Part shown: positions 33,489 to 45,200 of the stretch, piece by piece
Layout: each line of letters begins with the position of its first letter
How positions within the stretch are numbered: position 1 is the stretch's first letter
DNA from: Anomaloglossus baeobatrachus
Lineage: Eukaryota; Chordata; Amphibia; Anura; Aromobatidae
Length of the DNA: 64,000 nt
Assembly (NCBI RefSeq): GCF_048569485.1
Contig: NC_134361.1
Span: forward strand, 166,139,758 to 166,203,757
Direction of reading: 5' to 3'
Translations under genes and position numbers: made by a program
Notes under the pieces: generated by a model
What the model was told of the DNA's origin: nothing
Seen by the model: the letters and a program-made list of their open reading frames with translations, nothing else
The model's database searches: none

Positions 33489-34349
33489 TGTTAGGACCAG
33501 AAGGACGGGTAGGCCCAGGAGGTGGATCCACTGGACTGAGCACCCCACCAAGGGCAAGGTGCCCGGTACAGGGAGCACTACGGTTAGCAGGACAGTCCGT
33601 TCAGAGGAGTGGAGTGAAGAAGTCCCTGGGACCACGGAGTCTCTGAAGGTAGTCCAGGTGACGGAGCTCAGGTTCGGAGGCCGAGATGATGTCAGGCAGA
33701 GTTCGGAACCAGCTGAGCGAGGAGGTCGGTCACCACACGGATCCAGGGATCGGAGATGGTAGGGACTGACAAGATGGCGGACAGTCACCGTTCGGGGTTC
33801 TGGAAAACTCAGGTCCTGTTGGCGAGACAGGAGCGACTCTACAAGAGAGATAGGTGAGTATGGGACAAAGCAAAGGAGGACCTGACTCCTAGCTTAGCAA
33901 ACACGAAGAACAGGCCCTGCCCACTTGGAAAGGATTCCCCTATATAACCTGTACCTGGATCTTCAATATCCTGTTGAAAGACGCTGGCCCTTTAAGAGAG
34001 GGTCAATGACCACGCGTGCGCCCTAAAGCGCATGCGCGAGGCCCGGGTGCCAGAAGCCAGAGCAGGAAGCGGTGCACAGGAGGCAGGAGTGCCGGGCTGG
34101 CTCAGCATCGCAGACGGGCGCCGGGAGCGGTGACCGGGTTGCCTGGAGGACGCAGGTGAGGGAGCATGGAGGCTGTGGAGCGGGGGACCGGGGAGCGTGG
34201 CAGGGGAGCGGGGAAGCGTGGCACGGGAGCCGGGAAGCATGGCAGGGGAGCCGGGAAGCGTGGCAGGGGAGCCGGGGAGCATGGCAGGGGAGCCGGGGAG
34301 CGTGACAGGGGAGCCGGGGAGCGTGGCAGGGGAGCCGGGGAGCGTGACA
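33489..34349 (-). repeat. Gypsy LTR, third copy
   Basis: 861 bp, same ends as the LTRs at 2180 and 7807. It is followed directly by CCATC (34350-34354), the target duplication found on both sides of the 2180-8718 element. This identifies it as the same insertion event in a duplicated array unit. Confidence 0.93.
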
Positions 34350-35035
34350 CCATCACAGTCTCTCCCTGCCTCCTGCCGGAGATTCCGTGATGACTCACCT
34401 GCACTGCATATCCCACACAGCCCCCATTTCTCATCTTTATTGCTTCCCTTAGTCCTGATTGTATTTCTGGTTAGTCCTTACCTACCCTATATTCCAATAT
34501 TTATTGGTTAGAGTCCTATGCAGTGGCGTAACTACCGCGGTCGCAGCGGTCGCGATCGCGACCGGGCCCGGGCGGTTTGGGGCCCGCGGGGACCCGGCAG
34601 ATCAGCAGCCAGCTCCTCTCAGTGAGAGAGAAGCTGCGCTGATCTATCACAGTGCACGCGCCCACTATATGACCCGCTGCCGCCCCCGACACCGGGCCCT
34701 CCTGCCCGATGTCAGCGGCGGCACCGGGGCCCCCCTCCCCCCGTCACCGCGCACAGTAATAATGAAGCAAAGATCGGCCGGCGCCGCTCTGCATCATCAT
34801 TCTCCCCCTGTGCCTGTGCGGTGACGTCACTCCTGTGCGACTGCTGTGCTGAGTGCACAGAGCGCAGGGAGGGAGGACGCCGACCGCAGCACCGGGAGGA
34901 CGAGCAGCAGTGGAAGGAGGAGAGCAGGGAGTACAGCATCAGTGGAACAAGGAGACGTCAGGACAGAGCAGCAGTGGAAGGAGGAGAGCGGTGAGTACTT
35001 GGTTTTTTTTTTATATATATATGAGTACACGGTGG

Positions 35036-35930
35036 TCAGAGGCCCTGGAGTGGAGAGGCTGCATTATACTGTACATGGAGGCCTGGGGTGGGAAGGCTGG
35101 ATGATACTGTACATGGAGGCCTGGGGTGGGGAGGCTGCATCTGTACATGGAGGCCTGGGGTGGGGAGGCTGCCTGATACTGTACATGGAGGCCTGGGGTG
35201 GGGAGGCTGCATCTGTACATGGAGGCCTGGGGTGGGGAGGCTGCCTGATACTGTACATGGAGGCCTGGGGTGGGGAGGCTGCATCTGTACATGGAGGCCT
35301 GGGGTGGGGAGGCTGCCTGATACTGTACAAGGAGGCCTGGGGTGGGGAGGCTGCATGATACTGTACATGGAGGCCTGGGGTGGGGAGGCTGCCTGATACT
35401 GTACATGGAGGCCTGGGGTGGGGAGGCTGCATGATACTGTACATGGAGGCCTGGGGAGGCTGGCTGCATTATTATACATGGAGGCCTGGGGACGCTGGCT
35501 GCATTATTATACATGGAGGTCTGGGGAGGCTGGCTGCATTATTATACATGGAGGCCTGGGGAGGCTGGCTGCATTATTATACATGGAGGCCTGGGGAGGC
35601 TGGCTGCATTATTATACATGGAGGCCTGGGGAGGCTGGCTGCATTATTATACATGGAGGTCTGGGGAGGCTGGCTGCATTATTATACATGGAGGCCTGGG
35701 GAGGCTGGCTGCATTATTATACATGGAGGCCTGGGGAGGCTGGCTGCATTATTATACATGGAGGCCTGGGGAGGCTGGCTGCATTATTATACATGGAGGC
35801 CTGGGGAGGCTGGCTGCTATATTATACATGGAGGCCTGGGAGGCTGGCTGCTATATTATACATGGAGGCCTGGAGAGGTTGGCTGCATTGTTATATACGG
35901 AGGCCTGGTGAGGCTGCATAATAAACATGA
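35036..35930. repeat. 35- to 38-bp minisatellite in the hAT element
   Basis: Two adjoining arrays built on atggaggcctggggaggctg: about 38-bp units (35036-35450), then 35-bp units (35460-35890). It is the reverse-oriented relative of the 30920-31520 array. All frames across it are repeat artefacts. Confidence 0.88.
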
Positions 35931-36843
35931 AGGACACCTTATACATTGAATATAGAGGTGTAATATACATAGAGGTCTATGAGGCTGCATTATACTGGAG
36001 GTCTATAGGGCTGCATTAAAATGGAGGTCGGGGGGGGGGGGCTGTATAATACAAAATGAAGGGACACCTTATACATGGAATATAGGGGTGAATTATACAT
36101 GGAGGAGTATGGGGCTGCATAATACCATCTGAAGTTTTATGGGGTTGTGTTATAATACATATAGGACTATGGGGGCTGCATTATAATATATGGAGGACTA
36201 TGGAGGCTACCTTATACACGGACTATGGAAGTGCAATATAAAACATGGAGGACTGGGTGGTGCAGTATAATATATGGAGAACTATGGGGTGAATTTTAAT
36301 ACATGGAGAACTATGGGAAATGCATTATAATTGAAGGGCTACTTTATACATGGAGGATTATGGGGGTGCATTATAATATATGGAGGGCTATGTATCTGCA
36401 TTCTAATATATGAAGGGTTATGTGAGACCCTTTATACAATTATTTGGAAGGCTATGTGGGGGCTGTTATAGTATTTTGAGAACTTTATACAGGGGGGACA
36501 AAGATACAAGTATGGGATGGAAATGTTTTGTGCTGAGGGAAAAAGGCTCTTTCCCTCAGCAGCCAACTTTCCCATGCTCTGCTATACATCTCTCAGCACC
36601 CAGCTTTCCCATGTTCTGATATACATCTCTCAGCACCCAGCTTTCCCATGTTCTGATATACATCTCTCAGCACCCAGCTTTCTCATGCTCTGATATGGGA
36701 AAGCTGGGTGCTGAGGACAAGATAAATATCAGAACATAGGAAAGCTGGGTGCTGATAGAGGGATTTCAGGGTGCTGTGGGTGAGAGCCAAGTGTCAGCGT
36801 CATTATCCTGTACCCCGAGTGTCAGTGTCATTATCCCTTACCC

Positions 36844-37623
36844 CATACCTCCCAACCGTCCCGGATACAGCGGGACTTTCACACTTTACGTTGTTTGTCC
36901 CGTTGCCACGATCGGGACGGCCGGCTCCCGGGCTCCGCCCACCCACTCTCTCTCCGCCTCCCTGCTTTTCCCTCCTACCATCCCAGTAGACGTGGCATAA
37001 CAGAGAGGAGCGCTGCCTGTGCTGCTGCTGGTACAGTAAAATCTCCCCAGCGCTGATTTCCCTCCCTCCCCCCCCTCACCCCCGGCCGGAGCCTCTCTGT
37101 GCGGTCGGCCGGCCGCCTGTCTGTGCGGTCGGCCGGCCGCCTTTCTGTGCGGGCGCCCCCCGGCCGCCTGTCTGTGCGGGCGCCCCCCGGCCGCCTGTCT
37201 GTGCGGGCGCCCCCCGGCCGCCTGTCTGTGCGGGCGCCCCCCGGCCGCCTGTCTGTGCGGGCGCCCCCCTGCCGCCTGTCTGTGCGGGCGCCCCCCTGCC
37301 GCCTGTCTGTGCGGGCGCCCCCCTGCCGCCTGTCTGTGAAGGCGACCGGCCACCTCACTGTGTGGGCGACCGGCCGCCTCACTGTGGCTCCCTGCGTGTC
37401 CATGCTGGAGGCCCGCCGGCTGCCTGCGTGTCCATGCTGGAGGCCCGCCGGCTGCCTGCGTGTCCATGCTGGAGGCCCGCCGGCTGCCTGCGTGTCCATG
37501 CTGAATGGGTGTGGATGGGGAGTGGATATGGGCGTGACTGTGAAATGGGTGTGGTTAGGGGGCGTGGCCTAAAAATTTACGCGCGCCGCAAACTTTGTCC
37601 TTCTTTAAAAGTTGGGAGGTATG
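36844..37623. mobile_element. Nested hAT-type MITE (CATACCTCCCAAC ends)
   Basis: Ends catacctcccaacc ... gttgggaggtatg with the 8-bp duplication CCTTACCC at 36836-36843 and 37624-37631. 780 bp, no transposase. Internal arrays are a 27-bp GC-rich repeat (gcgggcgccccccggccgcc, 37095-37340) and a 32-bp repeat (tgcgtgtccatgctggaggc, 37389-37500). Confidence 0.88.
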
Positions 37624-38511
37624 CCTTACCCCAAGTGTCTGTGTATGTGGAGGGGGGGGCCCAGGTCTAAACTTTGCACCGGGGCCCATCCAACTCTAGT
37701 TACGCCACTGCTCCTATGTAATATCATGGACTGTAATTTTTTATGATAAAGGGACTATTGTCATTGCATCCCTATTGGTTTGGTAGTATACTCTTCTTTT
37801 AATCACTCCTTGTTGTGTTTGTCTTAATAAAGTATGGATATTGCACTTTACTCTTGTTTCTCCTGTGTTTGACTGGAAAGAGACAGGCAGACATGCAGAC
37901 AGGTACAGAGACAGGAAGACAGGGAAGGAGGAGACAGCCAGAGAGACAGACAAAGATAGATGGGGAAAGACACAGACCTTGATAGAGACAGATGGGGAAA
38001 GAGACAGAGAAATAGAGACAGACAAAGACAGGCAGACAGGGAAAGAGACAGACAGGAAAAGACACAGACAAAGAGACGGGGGAGACAAACGGGGTAAGAG
38101 ACAGACCTGGGAAAGAGACAGACATGGAAAGAGACAGATGGGGAAAGAAGCAGAGAGATAGAGACAGACAAAGAAAGAGACAGAGACAGGCAGACGAGGA
38201 AAGAAGCAGACCTGGAAAGAGACAGACCTGGAAAGAGACAGACGGGAAAGAGACAGACGGTGAAAGAGACAGATCTGGAAAGAGACAGACGGAGCACATT
38301 ACATGGCTAATTTAGTTCAATCTGTGTGGAATATGTGTGGTGTTGAAATATATGTTGTGAAGTGCTTCTATTAGCTTAGTTTTTGCCTTTTAATAATTAC
38401 ATTTCTATCTATTTGTTTTGTTGTTTGTGTTTGCAGAATACATTTTTGTTAATGCATTCCATTTTGTTAACAGCAGTTATTAACCCGGGCGAAGCCGGGT
38501 AGTACAGCTAG

Positions 38512-39890
38512 TATAATAAAATTGTAACCTGTGGAGCTTATTGGACAACTTTTTATGATTAAATAAATAAACGGGGGAAAAAACAGCGTGGGGTGCCCCT
38601 TATTTTTGATAACCAGCAAGGGCAAAGCAGACAGCTGGAGGCTGTTATTATGAGGCTGGAAAGGCCCATGATTATTGGCTCCTTCTTAGACTAAAAATAC
38701 CAGCCTGCAGCCACCCCAGAAGTGGCACATCACATTAGATGCACCAGTTCTGGCTCTTTGCCTCAGCTCTTCCTGATTACCCTGGTGCGGTACAGGCCAA
38801 TAACCATGGGCCTTCACAGACTAAAAAAAAATAGCAGCCCGCAGCCACCACAGAAGAGGCGCATCACATTAGATGCGCCAATTCTAGCACTTTGCATGGT
38901 TCTTCCCTGGCGTGGTGGTAATCAGGGTAATGGTAGCTGGGGTTAATGGCACCTGTGTAGTGTTAGCTGGCATCAAGCCCAGGGATTAGTAATGGAAAAG
39001 TATCTATCAGAAATCGCCATTACAAACCCAGTAATAAAAAAAGATACACACGTAAAAAATACTTTATTAAAATAAACACTTTCCATCATTCAATACTTCA
39101 CTAAAGAAAAAAAAACCAGCAGGACCACCGTAGTCCAGGGAATCTGCCATATTCCACAAATGGAAGCCTGAAAACATAAACATAGAGAAATAAAAACAAG
39201 ACACAGTCCTTTGTTCACCAATTTATTAAAATGCAAAGTTCCCACCAAAGTCTGGCATAGTCCAGTGCTTCCCAGGACGTTTCTCCACAATAAAAGACTA
39301 TGGAGGCTCAGAATAAGGCTCAGAATGAGGCTCAGAACGAGACTCCATAAAATTTGAGAAGCAGCCGCTCCCGCCTCTTGCCGCGCACAGCGAAACCCGG
39401 CAATTCTGATGAATGGTAATGTCAGGAACGTCACTTATATGCAGTTGTATACCTTCTATGTCCCCCAAAATGTACTCGTGCCCCTTTTCGTGTTCCTACA
39501 CAATAGCAATGTCCCATTTTGAACACAGTCAACTTGGAATTGTTTCGCTTTTGTGTTCCTACACAGTAAAAATGCCCTGTGTGTGCCCTACACAATAATA
39601 GTTCTTCTCTTAGGGCTGTACAATTATACTACACCCTATGTGCCCCCTTTAGTCCCCAATACTGTTGTAATGTCCCCGAATGTTTACCCACACAATAATA
39701 ATGGCCCTTTTTTCAGCCACATTAATTGGTATTGTTTGTCCTTTGTGCTCCTACAAAGTAAAAATTACCTCTCTGTGCCCCTATACAAATGTAATGTCCC
39801 CTTCCATCCCCCAACACAGTAGTAATGTCCCTCTTTGTTTCCCACTTATACTACAACATCTATCACAGGCAAAAGCTGCCCCCTCACTTC
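38512..39890 (+). repeat. Unit 3 spacer upstream of U6A
   Basis: Counterpart of 9707-11088. Dispersed repeat, AT-rich tail and decayed minisatellite. No gene. Confidence 0.6.
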
Positions 39891-40114
39891 CTCCCAGCAT
39901 GCTCTGCAGTGTGGATCTAATTTGCATATTGAATTATTGCACCATATCTCTTATTATTTTTTCCCTAATTAGCTTTTTTACAGTTTGATTTCTTCATTAA
40001 TAGGATATTACCTAAAATCTTTCAGAATTTACTGTAAAAAAATAAATAAATTAAAAAAATAAATAAAATGATGTCCATAAGTTAAAATATCCCATTTTTT
40101 AGGCCTATATTTAA
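39891..40114 (+). promoter_or_regulatory. U6A promoter, unit 3, cut off from its gene
   Basis: SPH 39891-39908, octamer 39920-39927 and PSE-like 40073-40092 are intact. The TATA box is altered (TATATTTAA, 40106-40114). A 2-kb hAT element now separates it from the U6A sequence. Confidence 0.83.
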
Positions 40115-40139
40115 CGGTCAGGTCCAATATCAGTTAGAG

Positions 40140-42155
40140 CAGGGGTGGGGAACCTCCGGCCCGCGGGCCGCATGCGGCCCGCCATGACCTTTTATGTGGC
40201 CCCCGGGCAGATTCCCGGGGGAGGCAGTGCTGGTGCTGTCACCGCGGTTTGCTGCCGCCGGCCCTTTAAATCCACACATTGCTGTTTGTGCTGCAATGTG
40301 TTCTCCCGTCGGCCAGTGCCAATTGCCAATGGGCGGGTCCACAGCAGCCTCACAGCTTCCTGCCTTGTGTGCACGCCTCCTGCCCTCCGGAGATCAGTGC
40401 CTGCCTTCTCCTTCTGATGCAGTGTCCGGCTCCTGCACTCCGGTGATGTGAGTGCAATGCTGCTGTGAGTCCAGTGCCGACCCTCTGCTGCTATATGCCC
40501 TGCCCAATGCTTTGTGCCTCCCCACACCAGTTCTGTAAACCCTCTCCCCCAGAGTTGCATGAAACTCTCAGCGCAGTGTGGCCCCCAATGTCCTGTGTGC
40601 ACCCCTCCCCCAGTCCTGTGTGCAGCCCCCCAATGTCCTGTGTGCAGCCCATCACCCAGTAGTCCTGTTTGCACCCCCCCAATCCTGTGTGCACCCCTCC
40701 CCCAGTCCTGTGTGCAGCCCCCCAATGTCCAGTGTGCACCCCCACACAATCCTATGTGCAGCCCATCACCCAGTCCTGTGTGCACCCCCTCAGTCCTGTG
40801 TGCACCCCCCCAGTCCTGTGTGCACCCCCCCAGTCCTGTGTGCAGCCCCCCCAGTCCTGTGTGCAGCCCCCCCCAGTCCTGTGTGCAGCCCCCCCCAGTC
40901 CTGTGTGCAGCCCCCCCCAGTCGTGTGTGCAGCCCCCCCCAGTCGTGTGTGCAGCCCCCCCCAGTCGTGTGTGCAGGCCCCCCAGTGATGTCTGTGCAGG
41001 CCCCCCAGTGATGTCTGTGCAGCCCCCCCCCCAGTGATGTCTGTGCAGCCCCCCCCCAGTGATGTCTGTGCAGCCCCCCAGTGATGTCTGTGCCTCCCCC
41101 CCAGTGATGTCTGTGCCTCCCCCCCAGTGATGTCTGTGCCTCCCCCCCAGTGATGTCAGAGCCTCCCCCCAGTGATGTCTGTGCCTCCCCCCCCAGTGAT
41201 GTCTGTGCCTCCCCCCCAGTGATGTCTGTGCCTCCCCCACAGTGGTGTCTGTGCCTCCCCCACAGTGGTGTCTGTGCCTCCCCCACAGTGGTGTCTGTGC
41301 CTCCCCCACAGTGGTGTCTGTGCCTCCCCCACAGTGGTGTCTGTGCCTCCCCCACAGTGGTGTCTGTGCCTCTCCCACAGTGGTGTCTGTGCCTCCCCCA
41401 CAGTGGTGTCTGTGCCTCCCCCCCAGTGGTGTCTGTGCCTCCCCCACAGTGGTGTCTGTGCCTCCCCCACAGTGGTGTCTGTGCCTCCCCCCCAGTGATG
41501 TCTGTGCCTCCCCCCCAGTGATGTCTGTGCCTCCCCCCCAGTGATGTCTGTGCCTCCCCCCCAGTGATGTCTGTGCCTCCCCCCCAGTGATGTCTGTGCC
41601 TCCCCCCCAGTGGTGTCTGTGCCTCCCCCCCAGTGGTGTCTGTGCCTCCCCCACAGTGGTGTCTGTGCCTCCCCCACAGTGGTGTCTGTGCCTTCCCCAC
41701 AGTGGTGTCTGTGCCTTCCCCACAGAGGTGTCTGTGCCTTCCCCACAGTGGTGTCTGTGCCTTCCCCACAGTGGTGTCTGTGCCTTCCCCACAGTGGTGT
41801 CTGTGCCTTCCCCACAGTGGTGTCTGTGCCTTCCCCACAGTGGTGTCTGTGCCCCCAGCCCCGCGTGTGGTGTCTGTGCCCCCAGCCCCGCGTGTGGTGT
41901 CTGTGCCCCCAGCCCCGCGTGTGGTGTCTGTGCCCCCAGCCCCGCGTGTGGTGTCTGTGCCCCCAGCCCCGCGTGTGGTGTCTGTGCCCCCAGCCCCGCG
42001 TGTGGTGTCTGTGCCCCCAGCCCCATGCCCCCAGTTAATTAATTGCTTCACCCAATATAGCAGGGTCATTTAAACATTGATAATTTTGTGCGGCCCCCGA
42101 AGGTTGGTAGAAATTTCCAAATGGCCCCCGACAGAAAAAAGGTTCCCCACCCCTG
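40140..42155. mobile_element. hAT-type element inserted at the U6A start, unit 3
   Basis: Ends CAGGGGTGGGGAACCT ... AGGTTCCCCACCCCTG with the 8-bp duplication AGTTAGAG at 40132-40139 and 42156-42163. 2016 bp, non-autonomous. A GC-rich subterminal part (ccggcccgcgggcc) is followed by a minisatellite filling most of the element. Confidence 0.92.
40560..42020. repeat. C-rich minisatellite in the hAT element
   Basis: Successive arrays: agtcctgtgtgcagcccccc type (40600-40980), agtgatgtctgtgcctcccc type (40985-41230, 41490-41620), cagtggtgtctgtgcctccc 23-bp type (41230-41490, 41620-41850) and a 26-bp type with cagccccgcgtgtggtgtct (41855-42020). A 625-codon open frame on the minus strand is purely a product of this array. 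Confidence 0.9.
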
Positions 42156-42160
42156 AGTTA

Positions 42161-42289
42161 GAGCTTACTTTGGCAGCACATATACTTTGCTTTTGGCAGC
42201 ATGTTTACTAAACTTGGTACGATACAAAGAATATCAGCATGGCCCCTGCGCAAGGATGACACGCAAATTCGTGAAGCGTTCCATATTTT
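42161..42289 (+). ncRNA. U6A, unit 3, promoter-separated pseudogene
   Basis: 129 bp, duplicated 5' stem-loop, ACAAAGA box, canonical 3' half (gcaaattcgtgaagcgttcc). The hAT target duplication overlaps its first three bases. Its promoter is 2 kb upstream with a damaged TATA box, so transcription is unlikely. Confidence 0.88.
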
Positions 42290-42357
42290 GACGCATTTAT
42301 TAACGCAAATGTATTTTTTTTTCATCAATTTTTGAGGTAAGAACATTTCTGGCCTTG

Positions 42358-44659
42358 TTAACCCCTTCAAGCCATGGCCATTTTGCTTTATTTCCATTTC
42401 GTTTTTCGTCCTCTTCTTCCAAAAGCCCTAACGTATTGATTTTTCCACGTGAGGGCCGTGTGTTGTACTTTTGAATGACATCACTCATTTTTTCCATATA
42501 ATGTACTGGAAAATGGGGAAAAAAAATCCAAAAGTGGAGAAATTGTAATTAAAAAGTGAAATTCCACAATTTAGGGGGGTTTTTTTGCTTTTTTTCTGTC
42601 ACCATGTTTACAATTTGGTAAAAGTGACCCGGCATTATGATGCCTCAGGCCGGTGCGAGTTCGTAGATGCAAAACATGTATACTTTTACTTTTATCTAAA
42701 GGGTGAAGAAAAAGCAGAAGTTTGTCCAAAAAAAGAATAGCGCCTTGTCGCCATGTTCGGAGACCTGTAGCATTCTCATTGTTCGGGATCTGGGGCTCAG
42801 TGACGGCTTTTTTTTTTGCGTTTTGAGCTGATGTTTTTAATTATACCATATTTGTATATGATGATTTGATCGCCTGTTATTGCATTTTAGGGCCATGTTG
42901 CGATGACCAAAAACCATCATTTTGTCATCTGGAATATTTTTTCTCATTACACCTTGTACTAATCAGATTAATTGCTTTTATATTTTTATAGCCCAGGCAT
43001 TTCTGAACTCAGCAATACCAAAAATGTGTATTGTCGCACCCCGGGGCAGCCGAGCTGCTCGGATCCAGGCAATCCGTGGCTCAAGGGGTCCCAGATCCAG
43101 GGGCACATCGATCAGTTTTTAAATAAAATGGGAAACATAATAAAAATAGTCCGACTACGCCACACGCGGTGCGCGGCCAGGGATGGCATGGCCACCGCTG
43201 CCGTTCTTCCCTGGGGGTGATGGATGGGGCAGCGTGGATGGTGAAGCCCTACGCGAGCAGGGCTTTTCCCCAGGGGTAGGTAGGGGTTAATGTGGAGGTG
43301 CAGTGAAATACCTCAGTCCAGACAGGGGAGTGCAGTTTGGTCGCTTTACTTACAGCTGGGTTCGCAACCTGGGGACGTGCTGGATCCCAGGTGCGCCCGA
43401 GTCCTGTGTCCCTGTGCCAACTGACCTGGTGCCACTCGCCCACCGATGCACTTGTGTGTGTGTGTGTGGGGGTCCTCCCTGGCGTGGAGCACTTGGAGGT
43501 CCTCCTGGTGACTGGGTCCTGCCGCAGGCAGTTTGGACTATTTAAGGGAATATGTCCCGGTCCTCCCTTTGCTGCTTATGCCTCGGATGTTAATGGTGGC
43601 AGACGAGTCCTGGAAACCCACCCACCTTGCAGAGTTAATAGACGGCTTGCAGTCCCGGTCTGTTCTCGGATCTGCACCCCGTGCGTGCAAAGTACTAGGA
43701 GCCCTGGATTTCCATTCCCACAGCATTCCACTGTCCCTGGAGCTTGACCTTTCGTTCTCCAGATACTTTCTCCCCTGAGTGGCTGCTGTTTCTACTCAGG
43801 TCTTGGCGGGGTCTTTGCTACTTTCACTGTGTCTCAAGATTCCTTTGTCTTGACACCTTTACTGACAACTGATTCTCCTCCTTGCGACTGCTCACTTTCA
43901 GTCTCTCCAGCCCGCTAACTGACTTCTCCCACTCTCCCCAGGCCATCCACTCCTCCCCCAGGTCTGATCTCTCCCTACCCAGTTGGCTGCCTGTTAGCTC
44001 ACAGTGCCCAGCCCTGTCACCTGGTTCTATGGGAGTCTCCCGCCCTGGTTTTGGAGTGTATGTGTCCTGGTGTGCTGGTGTGTGTGTACTGACTGGCACA
44101 GTTATGTAGGACCCGAGCTGTTACAGTGATGTTACCTTGTTTTGTGAGACCTGGTTACCTCAGTGGCGTCTCAATTTTGTTTTGTTTTTTAGTTTTTTAA
44201 TTGTTTTGCTTTCAATGAGGCAAAAGGGGGATGATTTGAGCTTTAGCTTTTATTTTTTCATATTTTACATAATTATTTATTTCTTTAATATTTTTTACTG
44301 ATTTTACTAGTTGCCCTAGAGGACTTTATGACTGTACACTGCGATGGCTTTTCCTGTTCAGAGCGATGCTGCAGCATCGCTCTGATCAGGAGAAATCCTG
44401 GTCTCCTGAGAGTGCTGGCATTCTGTTGACTCTCACAGGAAGTGATTCATGACAGCATCAGGAGTAATAATCTGACCCCGAGCTGTCTTGGAAATACAAC
44501 GGCGCCCCGTGATCGCATCACGGGGCCACTGACGGTGGCGGGAGCAGAGTTTGACAGTGTGATCTAAAGGGTTAACACACGCACGTCTGCTGATCAGATC
44601 CGCCGGAGCCCATGGTAACCGCAGGGACACAACCAATGGCGTACTAGTGACGGGGTTAA
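42358..44659. mobile_element. piggyBac-type remnant 3' of U6A, unit 3
   Basis: TTAACCCC ... GGGGTTAA, counterpart of 11525-13822, with the LTR-like fossil at 43032-44173. Confidence 0.65.
43032..44173 (-). mobile_element. Solo-LTR-like fossil, unit 3
   Basis: 1142 bp, same site and ends as in units 1 and 2. Confidence 0.45.
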
Positions 44660-45200
44660 ATAAATAAATAAATTAGTTGATTAAAAAACTGGCTTGGGTT
44701 CCCTGCTATGTTTGGTAACCAGCCAAGGAAAAGCAGACAGCTAGGGGCTGATAGGCTGGGAAGGTCCATGGTTATTGGCTTGTCCAAACCTAAAACTAGC
44801 AGCCTGCAGCTGCTGCAGAAGTGGAGCATCACACTAGATGCTCTAATTCTGACACTTTGCCCAACTCTTCCTGATTGCCATGGTGCAGTGGCAATCGGAG
44901 TAATGGTAGCTGGGGTTGATGTCAGCTGTGTAATGTCAGCTGGCAGCAAGCCCAGGGGATAGTAATGGAGAGGCGTCTATCAGGCACCCCCATTAATAAC
45001 CCAGTAATAAAAAAAGACAACATACACAATTTAACAAAATGATTAATTAAAATAAACACTTTCCATCATTCACTACTTTATTAAAACAAACAAAAAAAAA
45101 AAATAGCAGGACCGCCGTAGTCCAAGGAATCCGCCATAGTCCACAAATGGGAACCTGAAAAAGATAAACAGAGAGAAATAAAAACAAGAGACTGTCCCCT
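44660..45200 (+). repeat. Unit 3 spacer, dispersed repeat copy
   Basis: Counterpart of 13823-14373. No gene. Confidence 0.58.

Larger units (their letters stand above)
34521..37710. mobile_element. hAT-type non-autonomous element in the PLE 3' region
   Basis: Ends CAGTGGCGTAACTA ... TAGTTACGCCACTG. Target duplication GTCCTATG (34513-34520) and CTCCTATG (37711-37718), seven of eight bases equal. Homologous to 30008-32022 in the opposite orientation, with a longer minisatellite and a further nested element at 36844-37623. Confidence 0.9.
32675..37872 (+). mobile_element. Rearranged Penelope-like element with Gypsy fragment, in Helitron 2
   Basis: Bounded on both sides by Helitron VNTR sequence with ctggaaagagacag at either edge (possible target duplication, though the VNTR makes this ambiguous). 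From left to right: about 95 bp of unassigned sequence, an inverted copy of the PLE 3' terminus (32771-32938), a 90-bp MITE-like piece, a Gypsy gag fragment and LTR (33030-34349), the PLE 3' region (34350-34520), a hAT element (34521-37710) and the PLE 3' terminus (37711-37872). The right part is the same insertion as at 1-9043. Confidence 0.72.
29965..38511 (+). mobile_element. Helitron copy 2, split by nested insertions
   Basis: 5' TC end at 29965 and 3' CTAG at 38511, with the hairpin CCCGGgcgaagCCGGG. Two insertions split it: a hAT-type element (30008-32022) near the 5' end and a Penelope/Gypsy block (32675-37872) inside the VNTR. Without them the Helitron is about 1.3 kb, like copies 1, 3 and 4. 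Confidence 0.88.

Noticed and set aside
35011-35949. Several frames over 100 codons on both strands
   Set aside because: Minisatellite of 35-38 bp in a hAT-type element; frames mirror each other across strands.
40192-42069. 625-codon open frame on the minus strand, and overlapping frames on both strands
   Set aside because: It is a translation of 23- to 26-bp minisatellite repeats inside a hAT-type element; the repeat lacks stops in several frames. No domain and no sign of a gene.
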